Below are positions 43,811-54,891 of a stretch of 64,000 nucleotides of DNA, piece after piece; within the stretch, counting starts at the first letter, position 1; every line of letters begins with the position of its first letter. This DNA comes from Pedobacter frigiditerrae. GTDB taxonomy: Bacteria; Bacteroidota; Bacteroidia; Sphingobacteriales; Sphingobacteriaceae. The DNA is taken from positions 1,364,001 to 1,428,000 of the forward strand of contig NZ_JAVTSS010000001.1 of NCBI RefSeq assembly GCF_032678705.1, written 5' to 3'. Position numbers and translations under genes: made by a program. The notes under the pieces are model-generated. The model had not been told where the DNA came from and did not search any database. It saw only the letters and a program-made list of their open reading frames with translations.

Positions 43811-44584
43811 TTAGTTTTCAATTTCTTTTTTGTACTGTTTGATGGCATTAACTATTGCACTTACAATTTCTTCCTGCCCATCTGCAGAGTTGATGTAGTC
43901 TTCTTCCGCAGGGTTAGATATAAATCCAATTTCTGTTAAAATAGAAGGCATTGCTGCTCTTTGGAGTATTAATAATCCTTGCTCCTTAACACCTCTGTTA
44001 ACCCTTTTGTTTACGTCAGTATAGTTTTTTTGCACCATCTTGGCCAATGCTAAACTTTTAGCACGATAAAGAGATTTATACAAAGATAACATAATTAATT
44101 CTTCAGGGTCTGTTGGGTCGTAAGTCCCTTTTTTCTTATAATTCTTATCGTTTATAATATCTTCATTTTCTTTAATTCCAGCATCCATTTCGTTAATACG
44201 ACGATAAGCACCTACAAAAGTTTCTGTTCCTTTGGTGTAATGATTCCCTTTTTCCATCGAATTACAATGTATTGATATAAATAAATCAGCCTTTGCATTG
44301 TTAGCTATTTCAGCTCTGCGATACCAATCAACATCAACATCAGTTTTACGAATCTGAATGATTTTTATGTTTGGAAGTTCCTCTTCTAATTTCTTGCCTA
44401 ACTTTAATGCAACTTGTAAGGCAACATTTTTTTCATAAGAATATTTTCCTTTTGCGCCAGGTTTTACGCCACCGTGGCCAGCATCAATTACTATGGTTTT
44501 TATTTTATATCCTTGTGCGTTTGCAACAGTTATATTGATAAAAAATAGAATAAGAAGTGAAAAAGGGACGTGTTTTAATCTCAT
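43811..44584 (-). CDS. N-acetylmuramoyl-L-alanine amidase (Amidase_3), copy 2
   Basis: 257 residues with signal ending VANAQ. A zinc amidase that cuts the bond between muramic acid and the peptide stem. Zinc/catalytic motifs: VIDAGHGGVKPGAKG (His, then Glu in YEKNVALQ), LFISIHCNSME (second His) and the terminal SILTEIGFISNPAEEDYI (catalytic Glu). It lacks an AMIN domain. Tandem with a similar gene 41 bp upstream. Confidence 0.93.
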   Translation of the reverse strand: MRLKHVPFSLLILFFINITVANAQGYKIKTIVIDAGHGGVKPGAKGKYSYEKNVALQVALKLGKKLEEELPNIKIIQIRKTDVDVDWYRRAEIANNAKADLFISIHCNSMEKGNHYTKGTETFVGAYRRINEMDAGIKENEDIINDKNYKKKGTYDPTDPEELIMLSLYKSLYRAKSLALAKMVQKNYTDVNKRVNRGVKEQGLLILQRAAMPSILTEIGFISNPAEEDYINSADGQEEIVSAIVNAIKQYKKEIEN

Positions 44585-44625
44585 TATCGGTGTTTGAACT
44601 GCAAATTTATAATAAATATCGTCAA

Positions 44626-45504
44626 CTAAATCTCCACACTTATTTTATAGGCTTGTATTGCTTTTAAAAGACAATTGGTAATTTCAATTTGTCCAGCTTC
44701 TGAATTCATATAGTCTTCTTCCTCCTGGTTACTGATAAAACCTATTTCTGTTAATATTGCAGGCATTCCTGCTCTAGCTAAAACAGCTAAACTTTTTTCT
44801 TGAACACCTCTATTAACCCTGCCAACGCTTACATATTGGTCTTGTACCATTTTGGCTAATTTTAAACTTTGTGTTCTAAAGGTGTTTTTCATTAAGGATA
44901 AAATGATAGCACTTTCTGGATCATCAGGATTAAAACCATCGTAATTCTCTTTATAGTTATCCTCTAAAAAGATAGACGCATTTTCTCGCTTAATGGCTGC
45001 ATCTTGTTCGTTTATTCTTCCACTACCAGACACAAAAGTCTCTACACCCCTTGTAGAAGTGCTTTTTGCATACCTAGTTTTGTAAACAGGAACCTTTTTA
45101 CCTTTTTTATTTCTAGTATAACCACTGATATAACGACTGCTAACAACCGGCATATCATTACAATGAATGGAGATAAATAAATCTGCTTTTGCATTATTTG
45201 CGATGGCGATACGTTCATAAAGAGGAACAAAAGTATCGTCATTTCGTGTTAAGATGACCTTAACATCTTTCATGTTTTCTTCAATTAGCTTACCTAATCT
45301 AATGGCAGTTTTAAGCGCAACATCTTTTTCAGTAGAATATGAGCCTCTTGTGCTCCCATCTTTGCCTCCATGACCCGCATCAATTACAATTGTTTTAATT
45401 TTGTATTCTTGCGCAAATAGTTGATTATCAATACCTAAGATAGATATGATAGAAATAAGTACAATCAAAATTGCTTTTGGCCTAACCAATGGTATATTTT
45501 TCAT
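44626..45504 (-). CDS. N-acetylmuramoyl-L-alanine amidase (Amidase_3), copy 1
   Basis: 292 residues from MKNIPLVRPKAIL, which gives a signal peptide ending LFAQ; an ATG at 45552 would add 16 residues upstream. Motifs: TIVIDAGHGGKDGSTRG, STEKDVALKTAIRLG, ADLFISIHCNDMP and AILTEIGFISNQEEEDYM. Compared with copy 2 it has an insertion of about 28 residues after the second His (SSRYISGYTRNKKGKK...), which may contact peptidoglycan or a regulator. Divergent from the lptD-like gene. Confidence 0.93.
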   Translation of the reverse strand: MKNIPLVRPKAILIVLISIISILGIDNQLFAQEYKIKTIVIDAGHGGKDGSTRGSYSTEKDVALKTAIRLGKLIEENMKDVKVILTRNDDTFVPLYERIAIANNAKADLFISIHCNDMPVVSSRYISGYTRNKKGKKVPVYKTRYAKSTSTRGVETFVSGSGRINEQDAAIKRENASIFLEDNYKENYDGFNPDDPESAIILSLMKNTFRTQSLKLAKMVQDQYVSVGRVNRGVQEKSLAVLARAGMPAILTEIGFISNQEEEDYMNSEAGQIEITNCLLKAIQAYKISVEI

Positions 45505-45560
45505 TAATTTTGAACGTTTTGGGATAAACATTATTGCAAAAATAACATTCACACACGAAT

Positions 45561-48290
45561 TTGAAACTTTTAAGATACATCATTTTTATAACGTTTACTC
45601 TTTTATTAACATCTGTTAGTAATAAAGCACTCGCAACATCTACTATTTCTTTTCAGCAAGTACCCAAAAAAATCACTAAACCAGTAGATACATCTAAAAA
45701 AGATACGAGCAAGGTTAAGATGAAAAAAGGCGTAGATGGACTTGATGATAAGATTGAACATTTTGCAAATGACTCAACCCATGTTGATAAAAAGAATGGT
45801 GTAGTTCATTTTTACGGAAAGGCTAGAGTGATTTATGATACTTTTGAACTTGATGCAGAATATATTAGATACGACTCTAAAAATAACATCATTTTTGCCA
45901 GAGGTATTACAAATGATAAAGGCAAATATTATGGCAGACCTATTTTTAAAATGGGAGCTGACGGAACAGGCATTGCCGATTCTATAAGTTATAATACCAA
46001 GACTAGAAAAGGTAATGTGGATGGTATTTTTAAAGAACAAGAAGGTGGCTTTTTTACAGGAGGACGAACAAAAGTACAGCCAGATAATGAATTTCACGTT
46101 TCTAATACAACTTATAGCACCTGTAATTTGCCAGAACCACACTTCGGTTTACATATTACTAAAGGCATTGCTACAGAAAATCACATTATAACTGGTCCAG
46201 TATACTTTGAATTTGAGCGAATCCCAATGCCATTGGGTTTGCCCTTTGCGTTTTTTCCTAAACCAAATAAGAAATCATCTGGTTTTATTTTACCTACCCC
46301 AGGAGAAGATGCTACAAAGGGCTTCTCTTTAACTAACGGTGGGTATTATGTTATACTAAGTGATTATTGGGATGCTAAAGTAACTGGTAATATCTTCACC
46401 AATGGTTCTTACGACTTAAATTTAGCAACAAATTACTTGAAGCGTTATAAGTATGGTGGTAATTTAAACTTAGCTTATTCTAGTACAAGAAATGGTCTGG
46501 AAGGTACGCCAGAATATAAGCCTCAGAAAAATTTTCACATTGGATGGACACATAGTCAGAATGCTAACGCAAGACCAGGTACCACATTTAGTGCTTCGGT
46601 AAATGCTGGAACGAGTAGTTATTTTAGTACAACTGCAGCAAATGCGACTTATGATATTAATCAAATAGCACAGAACACATTAAGCTCTAGTATTGCCTAT
46701 GGTAAAGTATTTGGCGATGGATTATTTAACTTAACGGCTGCTCTTTCTCACAGTCAAGAAACACAAGCAAAAACTATTAGTTTAACGTTACCTCAAGTAA
46801 GTTTAAATATGTCTACTCTTACTCCATTTTATGGAAAGAATAGCGTTGGAGAGCAAAAATGGTATCAAAAATTAACAGTTGGTTATAGCTTACAAGCTAG
46901 CAATACTGTTAATACTAAAGAAGATATGCTTTTTGATAAAGATGGCTTAAAGCGATTTAAAAATGGTTTTCAACATAATATTCCAATTAGTTTACCTTTT
47001 AACCTATTTAAATATTTAAACTTTAACACAAGTGTAAATTATAACGAGCGTTGGTATTTCCAAACTGTTAAAAATTTTTACTTAGAAAATCCAACAGGTT
47101 CTCCAACAGTTGTTACAGATACTGTAAATGGTTTTAAAAGGGCAGGCGAATATACCTTGAGTACTGGTATGTCTACAAAGCTTTATTTTAGAAAGAGGTT
47201 TGCCAATATGGGAAAAATTAAAGGGTTTAGCCACGTAATGACACCCAATTTTAGTTTTTCTTACAAACCAGATTTTTCATCCAGTAATTTTGGATATTAT
47301 AAAAACCAAGAATTATACAAAAATGATTTAAGACCTGGGAAAAGGGAATTAATCGCTACTGATGGCAGTCAAATAATAAGAGACGCAAAAGGAAAGCCAC
47401 TAAAATATTCGATATTTGAGCAAGGAATTTATGGTGGGCCATCAGCAGGAAAACAAGCTTCAATTGGTTTTTCATTGGATAATAATGTCGAATTAAAAGT
47501 TGCCTCTGCAGCAGATACAACTGGAACAGGGGAAAAGAAAATTCCCATTATCCAAGGTTTAACATTTTCTAGTTCTTATAATTTTGTGGCCGATAGTATG
47601 AAATTAGCGCCTATCAGTTTTGGTGGTCGTTCTCAGTTTACCGATAAACTTGGGTTTAATTTTAGTGGGTCATTAAGCCCTTATGCTGTTAAAAATGTTG
47701 GCACAGTTGTTAATGCTGGTACAGCAAATCAGTCAGTTATTCCTAGCTATCGTGAAGTAGATAGTTATCGTTTACCGCGTATTACTAGCATCACTTTCTC
47801 TACAGATTTCAGCTTTAATCCAGAAGCTTTAAAAAGTCGTAATAAAAATGTAGATGCAGTGAAGAATCAAACTCCTACTGCCGGAAGAACGCAAGAAGAG
47901 ACTGACAGATTGCAAGCAATAAGTAGAGACCCAAATGCCTTTGTAGATTTTAATATCCCTTGGAACATTGCGCTTTCATATAGTTTTAACTATAGCAATC
48001 CATTAGGAAGAAAAGAAACCAGAACAATTAGCAATACCTTGAATTTTAATGGTGATTTTAATTTAACGCCAAAATGGAAAATTCAATTTAACTCTGGTTA
48101 CGATTTTAAGGCTAAAAATATTTCCTATACCTCTTTTGCAATTTACAGAGATTTACATTGCTGGGATTTAAGTGCAAGTTGGATACCTTTTGGTGCTTAC
48201 CAAAGTTATTCTATTGATATTAAAGTGAAAGCATCAGTACTGCAAGATTTGAAATTGAGCAAAAGAAAAGGTTATTACACCAAATACTAA
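45561..48290 (+). CDS. lptD: LptD/OstA-like outer-membrane LPS assembly protein
   Basis: 909 residues beginning with TTG at 45561 (LLRYIIFITFTLLLTS signal region, cleavage near ALA). The N-terminal OstA-like beta-taco is seen in HVDKKNGVVHFYGKARVIYDTFELDAEYIRYDSKNNIIFARG. The long C-terminal region is rich in alternating aromatic strands as in a 26-strand barrel and contains the cysteines in YSTCNLPEPHFG and DLHCWDLS. It is shorter on conserved cysteines than the E. coli protein, as usual for Bacteroidota. It would insert LPS/LOS in the outer leaflet. cinA begins 7 bp after its stop. Confidence 0.88.
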   Translation: MKLLRYIIFITFTLLLTSVSNKALATSTISFQQVPKKITKPVDTSKKDTSKVKMKKGVDGLDDKIEHFANDSTHVDKKNGVVHFYGKARVIYDTFELDAEYIRYDSKNNIIFARGITNDKGKYYGRPIFKMGADGTGIADSISYNTKTRKGNVDGIFKEQEGGFFTGGRTKVQPDNEFHVSNTTYSTCNLPEPHFGLHITKGIATENHIITGPVYFEFERIPMPLGLPFAFFPKPNKKSSGFILPTPGEDATKGFSLTNGGYYVILSDYWDAKVTGNIFTNGSYDLNLATNYLKRYKYGGNLNLAYSSTRNGLEGTPEYKPQKNFHIGWTHSQNANARPGTTFSASVNAGTSSYFSTTAANATYDINQIAQNTLSSSIAYGKVFGDGLFNLTAALSHSQETQAKTISLTLPQVSLNMSTLTPFYGKNSVGEQKWYQKLTVGYSLQASNTVNTKEDMLFDKDGLKRFKNGFQHNIPISLPFNLFKYLNFNTSVNYNERWYFQTVKNFYLENPTGSPTVVTDTVNGFKRAGEYTLSTGMSTKLYFRKRFANMGKIKGFSHVMTPNFSFSYKPDFSSSNFGYYKNQELYKNDLRPGKRELIATDGSQIIRDAKGKPLKYSIFEQGIYGGPSAGKQASIGFSLDNNVELKVASAADTTGTGEKKIPIIQGLTFSSSYNFVADSMKLAPISFGGRSQFTDKLGFNFSGSLSPYAVKNVGTVVNAGTANQSVIPSYREVDSYRLPRITSITFSTDFSFNPEALKSRNKNVDAVKNQTPTAGRTQEETDRLQAISRDPNAFVDFNIPWNIALSYSFNYSNPLGRKETRTISNTLNFNGDFNLTPKWKIQFNSGYDFKAKNISYTSFAIYRDLHCWDLSASWIPFGAYQSYSIDIKVKASVLQDLKLSKRKGYYTKY

Positions 48291-48296
48291 AAATAT

Positions 48297-49544
48297 ATGC
48301 TAGCGGAAATCATCACCATAGGCGACGAGATATTAATTGGTCAGATAGTAGATACCAACTCTGCTTGGATGGGTAAGGAGCTGAATAAGATTGGAATTAG
48401 TGTAAAACAAATTACTTCAGTTTCTGATAATGCGGACCATATCATACAAGCCTTGGATGAAGCCCAAAAAAGAGCAAACATCATTTTAATTACCGGCGGA
48501 TTAGGGCCAACAAAAGACGATATCACTAAACTTACACTGTCAAAATATTTCAATATGCCTTTGAGAAGGGATGCTGAAACATTGGCGCATGTTGAAGGTC
48601 TTTTTGCAAAGCTAAATAGACCGATGATTGATTTAAATAGGCGACAAGCAGATGTTCCAGATGGCTGTACGGTTATTCAAAATAAAAATGGAACGGCACC
48701 TTGTATGTGGTTTGATGTTGATGGAAAAATCATTGTCTCTATGCCAGGTGTTCCATTTGAGATGATGTATTTAATGGAAGATGAGATTCTTCCTCGTTTA
48801 CAAAAAGCATTCGAATTACCTTTCATCGTTCATAAAACCATTTTAACAATCGGACAAGGCGAGTCTTTTTTAGCTCAACAAATAGAAGATTTAGAAGATG
48901 CTTTGCCAAGCCATATTAAGCTGGCTTACTTACCAAAACTTGGACAAGTAAGGTTACGATTAAGTGCCATTGGTAATGATGAAATTGCCTTAAAAGCTGA
49001 GGTTAATCTACACGCTCAAAAAATTATAGAAAGAATTAAAACTTTTGTAGCGGCAGAAGATGATGTTCCTTTGGAAAAAGCAATATTAGATTTGATGAAA
49101 ACTAATGGTTTAACACTATCTACCGCAGAAAGTTGTACTGGCGGATATATTGCTCATTTATTGACACAGCACGCTGGTTCGTCTGCAGTTTTTGCTGGTG
49201 GCGCAGTTGCTTATTCTTACGATTTGAAAGAATCTATTTTGGGCGTTAAGCATCAAACCTTAACTGATTTTGGAGCGGTAAGTGAACAAACCGTAAAAGA
49301 AATGGCACAAGGTGCAATTGAACATTTTAAAACTGACTATGCAATTGCCGTTAGTGGTATTGCCGGACCAGATGGTGGTATGCCAGGTAAACCCGTAGGC
49401 ACAGTGTGGATAGCTATTTCATCAAAAAAAGAAACCATTGCTAAATTATTCACTTTTAGTAATAAACGAATTCAAAATATAGAACGTTCAGCAACAGCGG
49501 CTTTAACCTTGCTTTTAAATCTCTTGAAACAAGATTTGAATTAA
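48297..49544 (+). CDS. cinA: CinA family nicotinamide-nucleotide amidohydrolase
   Basis: 415 residues with both parts of the full-length protein. The N-terminal MoaB/COG1058 domain has AEIITIGDEILIGQIVDTNSAW and LITGGLGPTKDDITKLTL. The C-terminal amidohydrolase (about residues 255-410) has LSTAESCTGGYIAHLLT and AVSGIAGPDGGMPGKPVGTVWIA. The enzyme pair acts on ADP-ribose/nicotinamide mononucleotide in NAD recycling; the competence name is historical. Confidence 0.95.
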   Translation: MLAEIITIGDEILIGQIVDTNSAWMGKELNKIGISVKQITSVSDNADHIIQALDEAQKRANIILITGGLGPTKDDITKLTLSKYFNMPLRRDAETLAHVEGLFAKLNRPMIDLNRRQADVPDGCTVIQNKNGTAPCMWFDVDGKIIVSMPGVPFEMMYLMEDEILPRLQKAFELPFIVHKTILTIGQGESFLAQQIEDLEDALPSHIKLAYLPKLGQVRLRLSAIGNDEIALKAEVNLHAQKIIERIKTFVAAEDDVPLEKAILDLMKTNGLTLSTAESCTGGYIAHLLTQHAGSSAVFAGGAVAYSYDLKESILGVKHQTLTDFGAVSEQTVKEMAQGAIEHFKTDYAIAVSGIAGPDGGMPGKPVGTVWIAISSKKETIAKLFTFSNKRIQNIERSATAALTLLLNLLKQDLN

Positions 49545-49567
49545 ATAGGTAAAAAGGCGTACTTTTG
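49535..49567 (+). promoter_or_regulatory. Promoter for E2 gene (TTTG - 21 - TACTTTTG)
   Basis: TTTG at 49535-49538 (inside the last codons of cinA) and TACTTTTG at 49560-49567, spacer 21 bp. The E2 start codon lies 33 bp downstream. Confidence 0.7.
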
Positions 49568-49600
49568 CGCTCGATTACCAATTATAAACAATCAGACAAT

Positions 49601-50947
49601 ATGGCTCAATACGAATTATTGTTACCAAAAATGGGAGAGAGTGTTGCAGAAGCAACCATCATTAAATGGAATAAACAACCAGGAGATATGATTCAACTGG
49701 ATGATACTATTTTAGAGATTGCAACCGATAAGGTAGATTCTGAAGTTCCATCGCCTGTGGCTGGTAAATTGGTAAAGCAACTTTTTGCAACTGATGATGT
49801 TGTACAAGTTGGCGCTGTAATTGCAATAATTGAAACAGATAGTAATGTAGAAAGTACGCCAGTTTTTGAAGCTCCAATAGTTGAAGAAACTGCTCCAGTA
49901 AGTGCACCTGTAGAAAATATTCCTGGTACTGAACAATTACCTCAAGACAATCAAACAACTGCTCAACCAATTGATTTTAAAGACTCAGAACGCTTTTATT
50001 CGCCTTTGGTAAAGAATATTGCTGCTCAAGAAAACATTGCCCTAGCAGAACTTGACCAAATCAAAGGAAGCGGAGCTGAGGGTCGTTTAACAAAGGACGA
50101 TTTATTAAATTATATCCAAAGTAAAAACGGTAGTGCTCCAGAAAAGGTTGTTCAGGTTCCAATGCAAGCTACAGTACCAGTTCAAGCTGTAAAACCTGAA
50201 ACTCCTAAATCTCAACCAGTAACTTCGGTAAGTGGTGGCGATGAAATTATGGAGATGGATAGGATGCGTAAGCTGATTGCCGAACACATGGTGATGAGTA
50301 AGCAAACTTCTCCGCACGTAACTTCTTTTGTTGAAGCTGACGTGACTAATATGGTAAAATGGAGAGATAAGGTTAAAAAGGCATTTGAGCAACGTGAAAA
50401 CGAAAAAATAACTTTTACTCCAATATTTATCGAAGCGGTTAGCAGAGCGATAAAAGATTTCCCGATGATTAATGTAACTGTTAATGGAACACAAATCATT
50501 AAAAAAAGAGACATTAATATTGGTATGGCAGCAGCTTTGCCAAGTGGAAATTTAATTGTCCCTGTAATAAAAAATGCCGACCAGTTAAATTTAGTGGGTT
50601 TAACAAAAGCAGTTAACGATTTAGCTTCAAGAGCTCGTAATTCGAAATTGAAGCCAGATGAAACTCAAAATGGAACATTTACATTAACCAATGTTGGTTC
50701 TTTTGGTAACGTAATGGGAACTCCAATTATTAATCAGCCACAAGTTGCTATTTTAGCAGTTGGCGCTATTAAAAAGAAACCAGCAGTTTTAGAAACAGAA
50801 TTTGGTGATGTAATAGCCATTCGTCACATGATGTTTCTTTCTCTTTCTTATGACCATAGAGTTGTTGACGGTGCTTTAGGTGGTTCTTTTGTTCGCCGAG
50901 TAGCGGATTATTTAGAAAACTGGGATATTAATAGGGAGATTAGTTAG
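49601..50947 (+). CDS. 2-oxoacid dehydrogenase E2 (dihydrolipoyl acyltransferase)
   Basis: 448 residues from MAQYELLLPKMGES; an upstream frame from 49565 starts before a good start context. One lipoyl domain (lipoyl-Lys44 in EIATDKVDSEVPSPVAG), a Pro/Ala/Thr linker, a peripheral-subunit-binding domain (FYSPLVKNIAAQENIAL...GAEGRLTKDDLL) and the catalytic domain ending with LSYDHRVVDGALGGSFV, where the His is catalytic. It is probably the branched-chain 2-oxoacid complex E2. E1 and E3 genes are not adjacent. Repeats of the ATGGACAATGG type (50951-50993) follow. Confidence 0.92.
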   Translation: MAQYELLLPKMGESVAEATIIKWNKQPGDMIQLDDTILEIATDKVDSEVPSPVAGKLVKQLFATDDVVQVGAVIAIIETDSNVESTPVFEAPIVEETAPVSAPVENIPGTEQLPQDNQTTAQPIDFKDSERFYSPLVKNIAAQENIALAELDQIKGSGAEGRLTKDDLLNYIQSKNGSAPEKVVQVPMQATVPVQAVKPETPKSQPVTSVSGGDEIMEMDRMRKLIAEHMVMSKQTSPHVTSFVEADVTNMVKWRDKVKKAFEQRENEKITFTPIFIEAVSRAIKDFPMINVTVNGTQIIKKRDINIGMAAALPSGNLIVPVIKNADQLNLVGLTKAVNDLASRARNSKLKPDETQNGTFTLTNVGSFGNVMGTPIINQPQVAILAVGAIKKKPAVLETEFGDVIAIRHMMFLSLSYDHRVVDGALGGSFVRRVADYLENWDINREIS

Positions 50948-51002
50948 TTGTTGATGGACAATGGACTATGGTCTATTAGCCATCAACCTCTAGAAAAGCA
51001 AA

Positions 51003-51027
51003 AGCCCCGATGGATGAAATCGAGGCT
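51003..51027 (-). terminator. Terminator of the metY-metX-hom operon
   Basis: On the minus strand AGCCTCGAT pairs with ATCGGGGCT (one U-G) around TTCATCC, followed by TTTGCTTTT. The plus strand lacks both the full pairing and the T run. Confidence 0.75.
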
Positions 51028-51048
51028 ATTTGCAATCAAAACAAAACA

Positions 51049-51068
51049 CCTGCCTGCCGGCAGGCAGG
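51049..51068. repeat. 20-bp perfect palindrome CCTGCCTGCC/GGCAGGCAGG
   Basis: A perfect palindrome between the terminator and the hom stop. GC-rich against an AT-rich background; this word is a familiar dispersed repeat in Bacteroidota genomes. Confidence 0.9.
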
Positions 51069-51077
51069 AAATAATTT

Positions 51078-52319
51078 TTAGTTTACCAATACACCTTCTT
51101 CGGCAATGGCTGCAATATCTTGTTGACTGTAAGTTAACTTGCCAGTCTGTGCGATAAACACATCTTTATTTAAAAGTAAATCTCTATTTTCTATTAAACT
51201 TTTTAAACTCACGCTTCCAATTACATATTTATAATCGTTGCGAGAGAAACGCTCAGAGATATTTTCAACTTGTAATTTCTCTACAGTGTATTCGTGAATG
51301 TAGCGTAAATACACTTCAATGCTAACTTTATCCGTATGAATTAAGCCGTTTTGTTGGTGGTATTTTTTGTACTCATAACGATAATCGTAACGCAAGGCAG
51401 CAATGTCTGAAAGTACGGCCGCACCAGTTGGGTGACCGCCTGCGCCTTTACCAAAGAAGAATTGTTTATCGGCAAAAGCTGCCTGAACAGTTACGCCATT
51501 GTATTCATTCTCAACATTGTAAAGGAAATCATCAGCCTTAACAAACTTAGGCAATACAAAAGTTACCACTTGTTTAGTGCTAATTTTCCTTGCTGTTGGC
51601 ACCAATTTTATCTTGAAGTTTTTCTCTCTGGCATATTGGATATCAGCCTCAGAAATATTTTGAATACCAACATTTAATATCTTATCAGGATTTATAAACA
51701 AACCATAAGCGTGAGCTGTAGCTATTGTCAATTTAAATTTTGGGTCATAACCTCCCACATCTAAAATTGGATCCGTTTCTGCAAATCCTAAATCTTGCGC
51801 TTGTTTTAAGGCAGTAGAATAAGCTAAACCTTCATTAAATATTTTCGATAAAATATAATTTGATGAACCATTGAAAATACCACTGATTCCGTGTAAAAGC
51901 TCATTATCGTAATACTCTTCTAAGTTTCTGATGATTGGAATACTGCCGCAAACTGCACCTTCATAAAGTAAAGATGTTCCATTATCTGCTTGTAGTTGAA
52001 CTAACTCTGCTAAATGTAAGGCAATCATTTTTTTGTTTGCAGATACAACATTTTTGCCACTACTTAATGCTGTTTTAGCAATTCTAAAAGCTGCATCAGC
52101 ATCATCAATTAATTCTACAATTGTATTTATTTCTGGGTCATTTAAAATCTCTTCGTGAGAGGTAGTAAAAAGATGTGCATCTAAACTGCGCTTTTTTTCA
52201 GGGTTTTTAATAGCGATTTTAACAATCTCTAAATTAAGGTTTTGTCCACGGATAATGTCATGTAATCCCTGTCCAACTACTCCGAATCCAAATAATCCTA
52301 TTTTAAGTTTCTTACTCAT
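51078..52319 (-). CDS. hom: Homoserine dehydrogenase
   Basis: 413 residues. It reduces aspartate semialdehyde to homoserine. N-terminal NAD(P) fold KIGLFGFGVVGQGLHDII, then SSGKNVVSANKKMIALHLAEL, and the catalytic segment LLHGISGIFNGSSNYILSKIFNEG...ETDPILDVGGYDPKFKLTI. No C-terminal ACT domain is obvious, so lysine/threonine feedback would act on aspartate kinase. It is the third gene of the SAM-riboswitch-led operon with metY and metX, which commits homoserine to methionine. Confidence 0.94.
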   Translation of the reverse strand: MSKKLKIGLFGFGVVGQGLHDIIRGQNLNLEIVKIAIKNPEKKRSLDAHLFTTSHEEILNDPEINTIVELIDDADAAFRIAKTALSSGKNVVSANKKMIALHLAELVQLQADNGTSLLYEGAVCGSIPIIRNLEEYYDNELLHGISGIFNGSSNYILSKIFNEGLAYSTALKQAQDLGFAETDPILDVGGYDPKFKLTIATAHAYGLFINPDKILNVGIQNISEADIQYAREKNFKIKLVPTARKISTKQVVTFVLPKFVKADDFLYNVENEYNGVTVQAAFADKQFFFGKGAGGHPTGAAVLSDIAALRYDYRYEYKKYHQQNGLIHTDKVSIEVYLRYIHEYTVEKLQVENISERFSRNDYKYVIGSVSLKSLIENRDLLLNKDVFIAQTGKLTYSQQDIAAIAEEGVLVN

Positions 52320-52324
52320 TTTTT

Positions 52325-52392
52325 TGTTCGTTGTTCTTTTTCGTTGCTCGTTTGTTGTTGTTCGTTGTTCGAAAAACGGTTGACGAAAAACG
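52325..52392. repeat. TTCGTTGTTCG-type low-complexity repeat
   Basis: GTTCGTTGTTC words are followed by CGAAAAACGGTTGACGAAAAACG, all within the 74-bp metX-hom spacer. The metX stop lies at its edge. Confidence 0.7.
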
Positions 52393-52393
52393 A

Positions 52394-53446
52394 TTAAGCT
52401 GTTCTGTTTAATTTTATAATTTTCTTGTTTGCACTCTCTTTTAAAAAGGTGCCAATAATGTTTGTCAGTTTATCGGTCTCAATTAAAAAACCATCATGGC
52501 CATAAGCACAATTAATACTGCTAAATTGTGCTCCATTAATGTTTTTAGCCAGATATTGTTGTTCAACTATCGGAAATAAAACATCATTTTCAATTCCAAT
52601 TACTAAGGTGTTAGACTTCACATCACTAAGTGCCGCTGCAATACTTTTTCTACCACGACCAACATTATGACTATCCATCGCTTTGCTTAAATACCAGTAG
52701 CTGTATGCATTGAAGCGTTTACATAATTTCTCACCTTGATAATTTTGGTAAGATGCAGCTCTATAACCAGTAGTTTTTTCGTTAACGCTTTCTAGTTGCG
52801 TGTCAGCATACGCCTGATAAGTGCGATAAGACAATAATGCGATGCTACGTGCTACTTTCAAGCCTTTTAATCCGCCAGTTGGCTGGTTTGCATAAAAGGT
52901 TCTGTCTGAACTTATTGCCAAACGCTGACTTTCGTTAAAAGCAATTCCCCAAGGAGAATGTACAGCGTTTGTAGCTACTAAAACTAAGTTTTCTATGGTT
53001 TGAGTTTTTGATAATGACCATTCTAAAGCCTGTTGTCCGCCTAAAGAACCACCAATTAAAACTTTTATGGTATCTATTCCTAAATGATTAGCCAGTAAAT
53101 GATGTGCGGATGCTAAATCTCTAATGGTAAATTCTGGAAAAGATAAATAGTAAGGTTGACCTGTTATTGGATTTTCACTTAATGGGTTTGTTGTTCCGTA
53201 ATTTGAACCTAAGATATTTGCACAAACTATAAAATGCTCGTTAGGGTTAAATAAGGCATTGTTTCCAAATAATCCTTCCCACCAATCTAAAACATCAGCA
53301 TTTGCTGTAAGTGCATGACAAGCCCAAACCACATTATCTTTATTAGCATTTAATTTACCAAAAGTTTGATAAGCAATTTCAAGATTGCGTAGTTTCTTAC
53401 CGCTTTCTAACTTGAATAATTTTGGATATTTATATATAATAGACAT
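52394..53446 (-). CDS. metX: Homoserine O-acetyltransferase
   Basis: 350 residues, alpha/beta hydrolase fold. It acetylates homoserine with acetyl-CoA. The nucleophilic Ser lies in VLIGGSLGGQQALEWSL, the oxyanion segment is VVWACHALTANADV and VCANILGSNYGTTNPLS; catalytic Asp and His are in GIENDVLFP and AYGHDGFLIE near the C-terminus. Second gene of the metY-metX-hom operon, 24 bp after metY. Confidence 0.94.
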   Translation of the reverse strand: MSIIYKYPKLFKLESGKKLRNLEIAYQTFGKLNANKDNVVWACHALTANADVLDWWEGLFGNNALFNPNEHFIVCANILGSNYGTTNPLSENPITGQPYYLSFPEFTIRDLASAHHLLANHLGIDTIKVLIGGSLGGQQALEWSLSKTQTIENLVLVATNAVHSPWGIAFNESQRLAISSDRTFYANQPTGGLKGLKVARSIALLSYRTYQAYADTQLESVNEKTTGYRAASYQNYQGEKLCKRFNAYSYWYLSKAMDSHNVGRGRKSIAAALSDVKSNTLVIGIENDVLFPIVEQQYLAKNINGAQFSSINCAYGHDGFLIETDKLTNIIGTFLKESANKKIIKLNRTA

Positions 53447-53470
53447 GTTCTAATTTGTATTGTTATTTGA

Positions 53471-54886
<1,416 letters not shown>

Positions 54887-54891
54887 TTAAA

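Noticed and set aside
49707..49970. Gln/Leu-rich antisense frames in the E2 linker
   Set aside because: They reflect the low-complexity Pro/Ala/Thr linker of the E2 gene on the other strand.
50948..51157. 69-codon plus-strand frame after the E2 gene
   Set aside because: It consists of repeat words, a terminator and the CCTGCCTGCC palindrome, and then overlaps the end of hom on the other strand.
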